NCBI RefSeq assembly: GCF_947495325.1
Contig: NZ_CANLYK010000001.1
Coordinates: 682,001-746,000 of the forward strand
Length of the DNA stretch: 64,000 bases
Source: an uncultured Allomuricauda sp.
Lineage (GTDB): Bacteria > Bacteroidota > Bacteroidia > Flavobacteriales > Flavobacteriaceae
Direction of reading: 5' to 3'
Shown here: piece after piece, positions 1 through 7,560 of the stretch
How the letters are laid out: each line of letters begins with the position of its first letter
Position numbering within the stretch: the first letter of the stretch is position 1
Made by a program: the position numbers and the translations under genes
Notes under the pieces: generated by a model
Seen by the model: the letters and a program-made list of their open reading frames with translations, nothing else
The model's database searches: none
What the model was told of the DNA's origin: nothing

Positions 1-454
1 TAGCCCCTTCCCCAGTAAAAACAGCGGTAACTCTCTTCTTTCTTCCAAGCATATCTGCTAGTGCAATACCATCTGCGACCCCCAGTTGAGGGCCAAGGTG
101 GGATATCATACCCACAATTTTATATTCTTGTGTGCCAAAATGAAAGCTGCGATCTCTACCTTGGGTAAACCCACTTTGTTTTCCCTGCCATTGCCCAAAA
201 AGCCTATTAAGAGGTACTCCCCTTGAGGTAAATACACCTAAATTTCGGTGCATGGGCAGAATATATTCCTCTTGTTTCAATGCATTGGTTACTCCAACGG
301 ATATGGCCTCCTGACCTATACCACTGAACCATTTGGAGATTTTGCCTTGTCTTAACAAAACCAGCATCTTTTCTTCTATCATTCTTGGCTTAAGCATTCC
401 TGCATACAAGTCCAGCAACTTTTGATGATTCAGATCTCCTATATGATATCGCAT
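1..454 (-). CDS. 2-oxo acid dehydrogenase E1, alpha part (3' end outside window)
   Basis: Thiamine-diphosphate-dependent E1 that decarboxylates a 2-oxo acid, probably branched-chain, and passes the acyl group to a lipoyl E2. Reading the minus strand from the ATG at 454 gives MRYHIGDLNHQKLLDLYAGM, then the E1-alpha signatures ISKWFSGIGQEA, YILPMHRNLG, GRDRSFHFG and ISHLGPQLGVADG. The window ends at TAVFTGEGA, where the TPP/Mg motif begins; it has GEG where GDG is usual. In flavobacteria this N-terminus usually belongs to an E1 with alpha and beta fused, which cannot be checked here. The frame stays open upstream of 454 for a while but contains no ATG. It is divergent from the oxygenase gene at 568. 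A second, different fused E1 lies at 59577-61988. Confidence 0.85.
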   Translation of the reverse strand, partial: MRYHIGDLNHQKLLDLYAGMLKPRMIEEKMLVLLRQGKISKWFSGIGQEAISVGVTNALKQEEYILPMHRNLGVFTSRGVPLNRLFGQWQGKQSGFTQGRDRSFHFGTQEYKIVGMISHLGPQLGVADGIALADMLGRKKRVTAVFTGEGA

Positions 455-567
455 AAAGTCAAAATTCAGAGGAGATAAAAGTAATGAAAAAGCTATCCAT
501 AGGTCACTTAATTTCCGAAACGTTCCGGTTAATTCATTATTTTTGATTGGAAATTAATATTGATATC

Positions 568-1518
568 ATGAGCGCAATTCCAAGTGTAGATTTAAAGGAT
601 TTTGTTTCTGAAGATTCTAAGAAAAAAGAAAAGTTTATCAAAGAAATAGGAGCCGCGTTCGAAGATATTGGCTTTGTGGCTTTAAGAGGTCATTTTTTAT
701 CTGATGAACTTGTGGAGCAACTTTATAGTGAAATTAAAAAATTCTTCCAACTCCCACAGGAATCAAAAGATAAATACGAAATAGAGGGGATTGGCGGTCA
801 GAGAGGCTATACTTCTTTCGGAAAAGAACATGCAAAGGGAAAAAAAGAAGGAGATCTCAAAGAATTTTGGCACTTTGGGCAATATGTTGAGGACAACTCA
901 AAACTTGAAGCGGAATACCCAGAAAATGTAATGGTGTCTGAACTCCCCAATTTTAATAAAGTAGGTGAAGAAACCTATAAAATGCTGGAAAAAACAGCCA
1001 AATATGTTCTTAGAGCCCTGGCACTTCATCTTGGATTGACAGAGACTTATTTTGATGATTGGATAAAAAACGGAAACTCCATATTGAGACCTATCCACTA
1101 CCCCCCTATTCAAGAAGAACCAAAAAACGCGGTGCGAGCAGCTGCGCATGGAGACATCAACTTGATTACGCTGCTTATGGGTGCTCATGGAAAGGGGTTA
1201 CAGGTGAAAAACCATCAAGGTGCATGGGTAGATGCAATTGCGGAATCGGACCAACTAATGATCAATGTTGGCGATATGCTTTCACGCCTAACCAATAATA
1301 AATTAAAATCAACCATACATCAAGTAGTAAATCCACCCAAAGAACTTTGGGGCACATCCCGCTACTCTATTCCATTTTTTATGCATCCGGTTAGTGAAAT
1401 GCCACTAAATTGCTTGGAAGATTGTATTGATGAAGAACATCCAAAAGGGTTTGAAGACATAACGGCCGGGGAATATTTAAATGAGAGACTCATAGAATTG
1501 GGTCTTGTAAAAAAGTAG
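568..1518 (+). CDS. 2-oxoglutarate/Fe(II)-dependent dioxygenase, isopenicillin N synthase family
   Basis: Cytoplasmic non-heme iron oxygenase of 316 residues; substrate unknown. The N-terminal DIOX_N-like part (about 1-130) includes the usual GFVALRGH segment. The C-terminal jelly roll carries the facial triad His194-x-Asp196 (AAHGDINLITLL) and His251 (KSTIHQVVNPP), with the 2OG-binding Arg265-x-Ser267 (RYSIPFF). The frame is open from a TTG at 547, but the ATG at 568 starting MSAIPSVDLKDF matches family N-termini and is preferred. The next gene begins two bases after the stop, so the two are probably co-transcribed. Plant and fungal relatives make hormones and antibiotics; the bacterial members are mostly uncharacterised, so no specific reaction is assigned. 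Confidence 0.9.
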   Translation: MSAIPSVDLKDFVSEDSKKKEKFIKEIGAAFEDIGFVALRGHFLSDELVEQLYSEIKKFFQLPQESKDKYEIEGIGGQRGYTSFGKEHAKGKKEGDLKEFWHFGQYVEDNSKLEAEYPENVMVSELPNFNKVGEETYKMLEKTAKYVLRALALHLGLTETYFDDWIKNGNSILRPIHYPPIQEEPKNAVRAAAHGDINLITLLMGAHGKGLQVKNHQGAWVDAIAESDQLMINVGDMLSRLTNNKLKSTIHQVVNPPKELWGTSRYSIPFFMHPVSEMPLNCLEDCIDEEHPKGFEDITAGEYLNERLIELGLVKK

Positions 1519-1519
1519 C

Positions 1520-1846
1520 ATGGACTTACAAGATCAGCTTAAAAATCTGTTTCCGGATCATGTTCAGCAGGACAATGAACCACCTAAAGAGAAATCTGAC
1601 TATTGGCTACAGGATGCCCCTATTATCTGCAAATATGAAAAGCGAAAGGGCAAACCGGTCACCATTCTTGAAGGTTATACTGGGGCTGACAGTGATTTTA
1701 AAAAATTAGCCAAAGATCTAAAGTCCTATTTAAGTGTTGGAGGCAGTTATAAAAATGATTCGATTATCATTCAAGGTGATTATCGGGATAAAATCATGGA
1801 TTTCTTAAAAGACCGTGGATTTTCTGTAAAAAGAGTAGGCGGGTAA
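1520..1846 (+). CDS. SUI1/eIF1-family translation factor (YciH-like)
   Basis: A 108-residue protein with an N-terminal linker (1-45) and a SUI1 fold from about residue 40. The lysine-rich KYEKRKGKPVTILEGYTG strand, the GGSYKNDSIIIQGD segment and the terminal KDRGFSVKRVGG are typical of bacterial YciH and archaeal/eukaryotic eIF1. Family members influence start-codon fidelity or stress-time initiation on the small ribosomal subunit. The start lies two bases after the preceding oxygenase stop, implying translational coupling. An A/T-rich palindrome followed by T residues at about 1858-1880 may end the transcript. Confidence 0.85.
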   Translation: MDLQDQLKNLFPDHVQQDNEPPKEKSDYWLQDAPIICKYEKRKGKPVTILEGYTGADSDFKKLAKDLKSYLSVGGSYKNDSIIIQGDYRDKIMDFLKDRGFSVKRVGG

Positions 1847-1857
1847 TACTTTTTTCT

Positions 1858-1880
1858 TAAAAAGAGCTCTTTTTTTTTAT
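1858..1880 (+). terminator. weak terminator-like palindrome after the SUI1 gene
   Basis: The segment taaaaagagctctttttttt is a short palindrome (AAAAAGAGCTCTTTTT) running into a T tract, 12 bases after the stop of the SUI1 gene. The stem is A:T-rich with almost no loop, so it is only a weak candidate for intrinsic termination. Confidence 0.35.
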
Positions 1881-1928
1881 CCGCTGTTAAAATCAGTCTC
1901 TGGTAACCAATGTTTTACGAAAAAATTT

Positions 1929-1957
1929 TTGTGTTCTTAGTTTAAATCTTACATTTA
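1929..1957 (+). promoter_or_regulatory. candidate promoter for the DUF1835 gene
   Basis: TTG at 1929-1931, an 18-base spacer and TACATTTA at 1950-1957 fit the Bacteroidota -33/-7 pattern TTG-N17-23-TAnnTTTG with one mismatch. A start site near 1964 would leave a leader of about 24 bases before the ATG at 1988. Confidence 0.45.
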
Positions 1958-1987
1958 TCCTTCTAACCGACGAAAACAAAAACGAAA

Positions 1988-2920
1988 ATGAAATCACTGT
2001 TGCATATCACCAACGGGGACAATTTCACGTCAAGACTACAATCACTCAAACTTAAAGGAGATATTATTACATGGAGGGAAATGCTTTGTGAAGGCAAGAC
2101 CCTTTGTGCGGTAGGTAGCGAATCCTTTTGGAAGACCCGGTTTGAGTTTTTGAACAAAAATTATAAAGTTTCCAAATCTTGGTTTGTTGAAAAAACCTTA
2201 AAAGAGTACCGGTCTCTATGCAACCATAAGCAACAGGATCAAATTGTACTTTGGTTTGAATACGACCTTTTTTGCCAAATAAATATGCTAGCGGTCCTTA
2301 GCTGGTTAAAAACCCACAGAAGACATGCAGAAATATCCTTGATTTGTAGTGGAAAAGAAGATGAAAGTGACAAATTATATGGTTTAAATGAACTAAGTGA
2401 TGAAAAACTGTTGAATTTGTATGAGAATAGAACAGTTTTATCTCAAGATGATATTGAATTTGCTGATTATGTATGGCAATTGTATTGCAGCGATAACCCA
2501 ATTCGTTTGGAAAATCTGGTTGCACACAACAACTTTCAGTTTGAATACCTTTCAAGTGCCTTAAAGACACATCTTAAGAGATACCCAACAATTAAAAATG
2601 GGCTTAACGAATTGGAAAATCGTGTTTTAGCTACTGTTGTTGATCAAAAACCAGAATCTAGAAAAGAGCTATTGGGAAGCATTTTGTCAGATCAGGGCTA
2701 TTATGGTTTTGGAGACACGCAATATGAACGTATCATTACTTCTTTAAAACCACTATTTGGTTCTTTTAACCCAGTAAAGCTAACTAAAAAAGGAAAAGAA
2801 GTTTTAGCTAATAAGGCAAATTATTATTCGCAAATACGTGATAATCAATTATATTTAGGCGGCTCCTTAAAGTATAACTTCTTATATAATTCAACTTCGG
2901 ACCGTATTTTAAAACTTTAA
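1988..2920 (+). CDS. DUF1835-domain protein
   Basis: A 310-residue cytoplasmic protein. The N-terminus MKSLLHITNGDNFTSRLQSL followed by GDIITWREMLCEGK is the hallmark of DUF1835. The middle segment VLWFEYDLFCQINMLAVLSWL and the helical C-terminus match the DUF1835/DUF3658-type layout. No signal peptide or membrane segment is seen. No biochemical function is established for the family. The stop is directly followed by the nucleoside phosphorylase start at 2922, so the two probably form one transcript. The ATG is preceded by an A-rich leader with no Shine-Dalgarno, as usual in this phylum. Confidence 0.8.
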   Translation: MKSLLHITNGDNFTSRLQSLKLKGDIITWREMLCEGKTLCAVGSESFWKTRFEFLNKNYKVSKSWFVEKTLKEYRSLCNHKQQDQIVLWFEYDLFCQINMLAVLSWLKTHRRHAEISLICSGKEDESDKLYGLNELSDEKLLNLYENRTVLSQDDIEFADYVWQLYCSDNPIRLENLVAHNNFQFEYLSSALKTHLKRYPTIKNGLNELENRVLATVVDQKPESRKELLGSILSDQGYYGFGDTQYERIITSLKPLFGSFNPVKLTKKGKEVLANKANYYSQIRDNQLYLGGSLKYNFLYNSTSDRILKL

Positions 2921-2921
2921 A

Positions 2922-3791
2922 ATGGCATTAGGCGACTCAGAATTAATTCTGAACCCTGATGGAAGCATCTATCATCTTAATCTTTTACCTGGAGATGTTG
3001 CATCTACAATAATTACAGTGGGTGACCCAGACCGCGTCCACTCCGTAACCAAGTATTTTGATTCCATAGAAATTAGAAAGGGAAAACGGGAATTCTTGGC
3101 ACATACTGGGACCTACAAAGACAAAAAAATTACTGTCATCTCCACAGGTATAGGAACCGACAATATTGATATCGTCTTTAATGAATTAGATGCACTTTTC
3201 AATATAGATTTTACCACACGAAAAATAAAAGAAGATAAAACACAAATAGATTTTATACGGATTGGTACATCTGGTGCCATTCAAGCCGATATTCCTGTAG
3301 ATTCCTTTGTATTGAGCCAATCTGCTATTGGTTTAGAAGGGCTTTTACACTTTTATGATACTGGACATGTCAGAAACGGTAAATTGGAAACACAACTTAA
3401 TAGTTATTTGGGCTGGGATACCCATAATATCGTTGCTTATGCAGTTGATGTTGATGAAGTTTTGAAAGATAAAATTTTGTCAAATCGTATACGATTAGGC
3501 ATAACAGCTACTAATTCAGGGTTTTATGGTCCACAAGGTAGAAGTTTGAGATTGAGTCCAAAGATTCTAGACTTCAATAGCAAGTTAACAGCTTTTACTT
3601 ATGAAAATCAGAAGATTACCAACCTAGAAATGGAGACCTCTGGCATTTATGGTTTGGCCAAACTGCATGGACACCGAGCTGTTTCGCTAAATGCCATTCT
3701 TGCAAATAGGGTAACAGGCGAATTTTCATCCAATGCAAATAAAACAGTCGACAGTCTTATTCAATATACCCTTGAAAAACTTGGTTCTTAA
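2922..3791 (+). CDS. nucleoside phosphorylase (PNP/UDP family)
   Basis: A 289-residue phosphorylase that should cleave a nucleoside with phosphate to free base and pentose-1-phosphate, in the cytoplasm. Support comes from the GDPDRVHSVTKYFDS phosphate-site segment near the N-terminus, VISTGIGTDNIDIVFNELDA, the base-pocket segment DFIRIGTSGAIQ and the ribose-binding NLEMETSGIYGLAKLHGH segment with its conserved glutamate and methionine. It resembles uridine phosphorylases more than trimeric PNPs, but specificity cannot be read from sequence alone. It follows the DUF1835 gene with one base between stop and start. Confidence 0.88.
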   Translation: MALGDSELILNPDGSIYHLNLLPGDVASTIITVGDPDRVHSVTKYFDSIEIRKGKREFLAHTGTYKDKKITVISTGIGTDNIDIVFNELDALFNIDFTTRKIKEDKTQIDFIRIGTSGAIQADIPVDSFVLSQSAIGLEGLLHFYDTGHVRNGKLETQLNSYLGWDTHNIVAYAVDVDEVLKDKILSNRIRLGITATNSGFYGPQGRSLRLSPKILDFNSKLTAFTYENQKITNLEMETSGIYGLAKLHGHRAVSLNAILANRVTGEFSSNANKTVDSLIQYTLEKLGS

Positions 3792-3871
3792 AATATTGAC
3801 TTAACCCAATCAAACTCTTTTCCATATATTTAAAACGTAAGATGTACGAATGTAATTCTGAACAAAACTGA

Positions 3872-4717
3872 ATGAAAACTGTCAAAATAATTGGTGTCCC
3901 AGAACATTTTAATCTCCCCTGGCATTTAGCTATAGAAGAGGGTGCTTTTGAAGATCGAGGAATAAAACTGCAATGGACGGATGTTCCCGAAGGGACTGGT
4001 GAAATGTGCCAGTTGTTACAGGAAAACGAAACGGATTTGGCAATTATCCTTACAGAAGGTTTGGTAAAAAGTATTTCTCAGGGAAATCCATCTAAAATAG
4101 TACAAGAATATGTTTCCTCTCCACTACTCTGGGGAATTCATGTTGCCGCAAACAGCCAACGTACATCTATTTCCGAATTGAAAAATGATAAGGCCGCTAT
4201 TAGCCGAATGGGTAGCGGAAGTCATCTAATGGCATATGTAAATGCCCAAAATCAAGGTTGGGATACAGCGCAATTACAATTTGAAATCATAAATAACCTT
4301 AATGGTGCGGTTAAAAATTTAAGTTCTGGTTCCAATGCCTATTTTATGTGGGAACATTTTACAACAAAACCCTTGGTGGAACAAGGTATGTTTAAACATT
4401 TAGGAGATTGCCCTACTCCATGGCCTTGCTTTGTAATTGCAGCAACTGATTCGTTCTTAACTTCCCATGCTGATGTACTAACCCATATTCTGGAAGTTAT
4501 TAATATGTACACTATTGAATTTAAAGCAATCCCAAGTATAGATAGAACCTTGGCAAATAGATATGGGCAAAAATTGGAGGATATTCAAGATTGGCTTTCC
4601 AAAACAGATTGGGGACAAAAGCAATTGACAATCGAAACTTTGGATAGGGTTCAGGAAAGACTTCTTAGTTTAAAGCTTATAGACGGTATTAAAAAACCGC
4701 AGGAATTTATGATTTAA
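3872..4717 (+). CDS. substrate-binding-like protein (ca3427/THI5-like fold), orphan
   Basis: A 281-residue protein resembling type-2 periplasmic binding proteins of the SsuA/THI5 type. The N-terminus KIIGVPEHFNLPWHLAIEEG, the segment GTGEMCQLLQENETDLAIIL and KDKAAISRMGSGSHLMAYV-like region (residues about 105-125) correspond to the ligand lobe. There is no signal peptide, lipobox or membrane segment, and no ABC permease or ATPase gene nearby. It may therefore be a cytoplasmic binding protein or an enzyme on this fold, such as those of thiamine pyrimidine or menaquinone synthesis. Ligand unknown. It converges with the response regulator, with five bases between the stops. Confidence 0.75.
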   Translation: MKTVKIIGVPEHFNLPWHLAIEEGAFEDRGIKLQWTDVPEGTGEMCQLLQENETDLAIILTEGLVKSISQGNPSKIVQEYVSSPLLWGIHVAANSQRTSISELKNDKAAISRMGSGSHLMAYVNAQNQGWDTAQLQFEIINNLNGAVKNLSSGSNAYFMWEHFTTKPLVEQGMFKHLGDCPTPWPCFVIAATDSFLTSHADVLTHILEVINMYTIEFKAIPSIDRTLANRYGQKLEDIQDWLSKTDWGQKQLTIETLDRVQERLLSLKLIDGIKKPQEFMI

Positions 4718-4722
4718 GCAAC

Positions 4723-5127
4723 CTAAGAAAAATACTTTTTGATCAATACCTTAAATTTTAAATCTGAAAGAGGCTTTTGGGCAGTATCTGTAACATTTGG
4801 GTTTGCCTTTGCCATTATTGTTGTTTCATCCGTGTCTAAAGCGGTTAGCATAATAACAACAATGTTTTTCCTTAATTCTTCATTAAGCCTTTCCTCATAG
4901 ACATCCAGAAATTCCCATCCATTCATTACTGGCATATTGGTATCTAGAATAAGCAAACAAGGTGTATGTTCTTCGCTTAGAGAGGTTTCTAAAAATTCAA
5001 TGGCCTCCTTGCCATTACTTGCCGTGTTGACCGTTAAATTGGTATCTACTTGTTTTACAAAAAATCTATTTAAGAAATTAGTTGTATCATCATCATCAAC
5101 TAACAAAACTGATTTTGGTTTGCGCAA
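4723..5127 (-). CDS. stand-alone response regulator (REC only)
   Basis: A 134-residue receiver domain with no output domain. The acidic pocket is VLLVDDDDTTNFL at residues 7-19. The phospho-acceptor is Asp62 in LILDTNMPVMNGW, followed by the switch Thr in VIMLTALD and the conserved Lys in TAQKPLSDLKF. It would relay phosphate from a histidine kinase encoded elsewhere; no kinase lies in this window. The start is a TTG at 5127. No ATG exists between it and the upstream in-frame stop, and the REC fold begins immediately after it. Confidence 0.88.
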   Translation of the reverse strand: MRKPKSVLLVDDDDTTNFLNRFFVKQVDTNLTVNTASNGKEAIEFLETSLSEEHTPCLLILDTNMPVMNGWEFLDVYEERLNEELRKNIVVIMLTALDTDETTIMAKANPNVTDTAQKPLSDLKFKVLIKKYFS

Positions 5128-5168
5128 AATATAAGAATTTTCGTACGGGTTATGTTATATAAACGTAA

Positions 5169-5194
5169 CAAATTTACTTGTATTTTATTAACAA
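5169..5194 (-). promoter_or_regulatory. candidate promoter for the response regulator gene
   Basis: On the minus strand TAAATTTG (5176 to 5169) matches the -7 consensus TAnnTTTG exactly. A TTG lies at 5194-5192, only 15 bases upstream, which is slightly short for the -33 box. The predicted leader to the TTG start at 5127 is about 35 bases. Confidence 0.4.
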
Positions 5195-5210
5195 TTGAGT
5201 AAGAAGTAAT

Positions 5211-5876
5211 TCACCAACTTATCAACTGTCTTCCATTTTGGGCTAAAATTGTATTGGTTTTACTAAAATGTTGATTGCCAAACCAAAGTCCTCGGTTAGC
5301 ACTCAACGGTGAGGGATGTCCAGAAGTAAGTATATGATGTTTTGTTTTATCTATCAACACCATCTTCTTCTTGGCAAATCCTCCCCAAAGCAAAAAGACA
5401 ACACCCTCCTGTTTTTCCGAAACTGTTTTAATAACGGCATCCGTGAATTCCTCCCAGCCCTTCTTTTGGTGACTTCCCGCCTGATGTGCCCTCACAGTCA
5501 AGGTGGCATTTAAAAGCAGTACGCCCTGCTGCGCCCACCGTTCCAAATTGCCACTCTTGGGGTATGGTTTTTCCACATCAACTTTTATTTCCTTGAATAT
5601 ATTTACCAATGATGGTGGATGGGGAATACTATCTTTTACTGAAAAACAAAGTCCGTTGGCCTGATTTGGACCATGGTATGGGTCTTGACCTATAACAACA
5701 ACTTTTACTTCCTGAAAAGGGCAATGATCAAAAGCGGCAAAAATATCACCTCCTTTTGGGTAACAAGTGTGCTGTTTATACTCTTGTTTTATAAACTGTG
5801 TCAACTGTTTAAAATAGTCTTTCTCAAATTCAGGCTGTAAATGAGCTTTCCAGCTAGGATCAATATTCACTTTCAT
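5211..5876 (-). CDS. ung: uracil-DNA glycosylase, family 1
   Basis: Excises uracil from DNA as the first step of base-excision repair; 221 residues, the usual length. The water-activating motif GQDPYHG lies at residues 63-69 with catalytic Asp65. FSVKDSIPHPPSL is the Pro-rich loop, VLLLNATLTVRAH carries the uracil-binding Asn, and HPSPLSANRG is the C-terminal motif with the catalytic His and minor-groove loop. The ATG at 5876 is 74 bases from the divergent YfcC gene. Its stop is 83 bases upstream of the response regulator start, so it may be a separate transcript. Confidence 0.97.
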   Translation of the reverse strand: MKVNIDPSWKAHLQPEFEKDYFKQLTQFIKQEYKQHTCYPKGGDIFAAFDHCPFQEVKVVVIGQDPYHGPNQANGLCFSVKDSIPHPPSLVNIFKEIKVDVEKPYPKSGNLERWAQQGVLLLNATLTVRAHQAGSHQKKGWEEFTDAVIKTVSEKQEGVVFLLWGGFAKKKMVLIDKTKHHILTSGHPSPLSANRGLWFGNQHFSKTNTILAQNGRQLISW

Positions 5877-5893
5877 TAAATCATAATTAATTC

Positions 5894-5922
5894 TTGCGAT
5901 AAATCTAAAAATAATATCTTAC
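5894..5922 (+). promoter_or_regulatory. candidate promoter for the YfcC gene
   Basis: TTG at 5894-5896, an 18-base spacer and TATCTTAC at 5915-5922 resemble the TTG / TAnnTTTG promoter with two mismatches in the -7 box. A start site near 5929 would give a leader of about 20 bases before the ATG at 5950. Confidence 0.4.
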
Positions 5923-5949
5923 CGTACAACTAAAAATCAAAACCAACCA

Positions 5950-7452
5950 ATGTCCTTTCTCCAAAAAAACAAGTTTCCAACAGCACATACTATCTTGTTT
6001 ATTATTGCTGCGGTTGTTGCCATTTCTACATGGATTATTCCAGCTGGCCAATACGACCGATTATCCTATGAGAGTGATATGGATACCTTTATCCGAATTT
6101 CTGAAGGAAAAAGTTCAAATCTTGTAGCTACCCAACAAACGCTTGATGATTTAGGAATTCAAATTCCAATAGAAAAATTCAAAAAAGGGGCTATTTCAAA
6201 ACCGATTAGTATTCCTGATACTTACAAAAAGCTACAAGGTGAACCTCAAGGTTTTATTGGTTTTATCCAAGCTCCGCTGAAGGGAATTATGCAATCTGCT
6301 GATATTATTTTATTGGTGTTGATTATAGGTGGTTTAATAAGTATTGTAAATGCTACCAAAGCATTCGAGGCAGGAATCGCTTGGCTGGCCCTAAAATTAA
6401 AAGGAAGGGAGTTTATTTTGATAATAATGGTGACCACGCTAATTGCCTTGGGAGGAACCACTTTTGGGTTGGAGGAAGAAACCATTGCCTTTTATCCAAT
6501 TTTAATTCCAATTTTTTTGGCAGCCAAATATGATGCAATTGTCTGTATTGCCTCAATTTATATTGGCTCATCAATTGGTACTTTAGCATCTACGACCAAT
6601 CCTTTTAGCACCATAATTGCTTCGGATACAGCAGGAATCAATTGGATTGAGGGTTTAAATAGCCGTTTGATTATGTTATTGTTAGGTCTGGCCATATGCA
6701 TATTTTATATTATCCGTTATGCGCAACGAGTAAAAAAAGATCCTGAAAAGTCCCTAATATATAATCAAAAAAAGGAGATTGAGAATCTTTTCTCAAGTTC
6801 ATTGTCTACAACCTCAAAGCTCACTGGAAAACTTAAATTGGTGCTTTTGGTATTTGCAAGTTGTTTTCTTATTATGGTTTATGGTGTTTCACAAATGGGA
6901 TGGTGGTTTTTAGAAATGACCTCGGTTTTTCTTGCTGGAGCTTTGTTTATAGGAATTATTGCAAGATTAAATGAACAGAAATTTGTTCAAGAATTCATGT
7001 CTGGCGCAAAAGACTTACTTAGCGTAGCGTTCATAATCGGTATTGCAAGAGGAATAACAGTACTTATGGAAGATGGCCAAGTCAGTGACACCCTATTGTT
7101 TTATGCCAGTGAGCTAACGGCGGGAATGCATAAAGGTGTATTTATTAATGTGACTTTCATTTTATATAATGGTCTTTCATTTTTCATTCCTTCTTCCTCT
7201 GGTATGGCAGTCCTAACAATGCCCATTATGTCGCCCTTGGCAGATAGTGTTGGAATAGGAAGGGAAATTATGGTAAATGCTTATCAGTTTGGAGTAGGGC
7301 TTTTTAAGTTCATCAACCCAACGGGTATTATTTTGGCCTCCCTAGCCCTGGTTAATGTAGGCTACGATAAATGGTTAAAGTTTGTTTGGCCTTTGGTTGC
7401 ACTTTTGGCTGTTTTAGCCATGATAATGCTAACGATTGGCGTTTATTTTTAA
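5950..7452 (+). CDS. YfcC-family integral membrane transporter
   Basis: A 500-residue inner-membrane protein with about 12 hydrophobic segments. Features of the YfcC / C4-dicarboxylate anaerobic carrier-like family are the N-terminal helix followed by STWIIPAGQYDR, the segment GGTTFGLEEETIAFYPILIP, the IGSSIGTLASTTNPFSTI re-entrant-type motif, and near the C-terminus FIPSSSGMAVLTMPIM and FGVGLFKFINPTGIILASL. Relatives are proposed to carry short-chain carboxylates, basic amino acids or peptides; the substrate here cannot be told. It is divergent from ung and followed by mutS2 after about 100 bases. Confidence 0.88.
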   Translation: MSFLQKNKFPTAHTILFIIAAVVAISTWIIPAGQYDRLSYESDMDTFIRISEGKSSNLVATQQTLDDLGIQIPIEKFKKGAISKPISIPDTYKKLQGEPQGFIGFIQAPLKGIMQSADIILLVLIIGGLISIVNATKAFEAGIAWLALKLKGREFILIIMVTTLIALGGTTFGLEEETIAFYPILIPIFLAAKYDAIVCIASIYIGSSIGTLASTTNPFSTIIASDTAGINWIEGLNSRLIMLLLGLAICIFYIIRYAQRVKKDPEKSLIYNQKKEIENLFSSSLSTTSKLTGKLKLVLLVFASCFLIMVYGVSQMGWWFLEMTSVFLAGALFIGIIARLNEQKFVQEFMSGAKDLLSVAFIIGIARGITVLMEDGQVSDTLLFYASELTAGMHKGVFINVTFILYNGLSFFIPSSSGMAVLTMPIMSPLADSVGIGREIMVNAYQFGVGLFKFINPTGIILASLALVNVGYDKWLKFVWPLVALLAVLAMIMLTIGVYF

Positions 7453-7534
7453 ACTAGAACTGTAAAATCTATTAATTCATTAGTCATTGGAAACCGTTCT
7501 TTTTAGTGTGTGTTCCTCTTTTTCCATAGTTCCC

Positions 7535-7542
7535 TATCTTTG
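7535..7542 (+). promoter_or_regulatory. -7 box upstream of mutS2
   Basis: TATCTTTG matches TAnnTTTG exactly and lies 18 bases upstream of the ATG at 7561. No good TTG is found at the right distance for the -33 box (nearest candidate TTC at 7513-7515). It sits inside the extended open frame that begins at a GTG at 7510, which supports the ATG as the true start. Confidence 0.5.
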
Positions 7543-7560
7543 CGCAGCCAGAAAGAGAAC

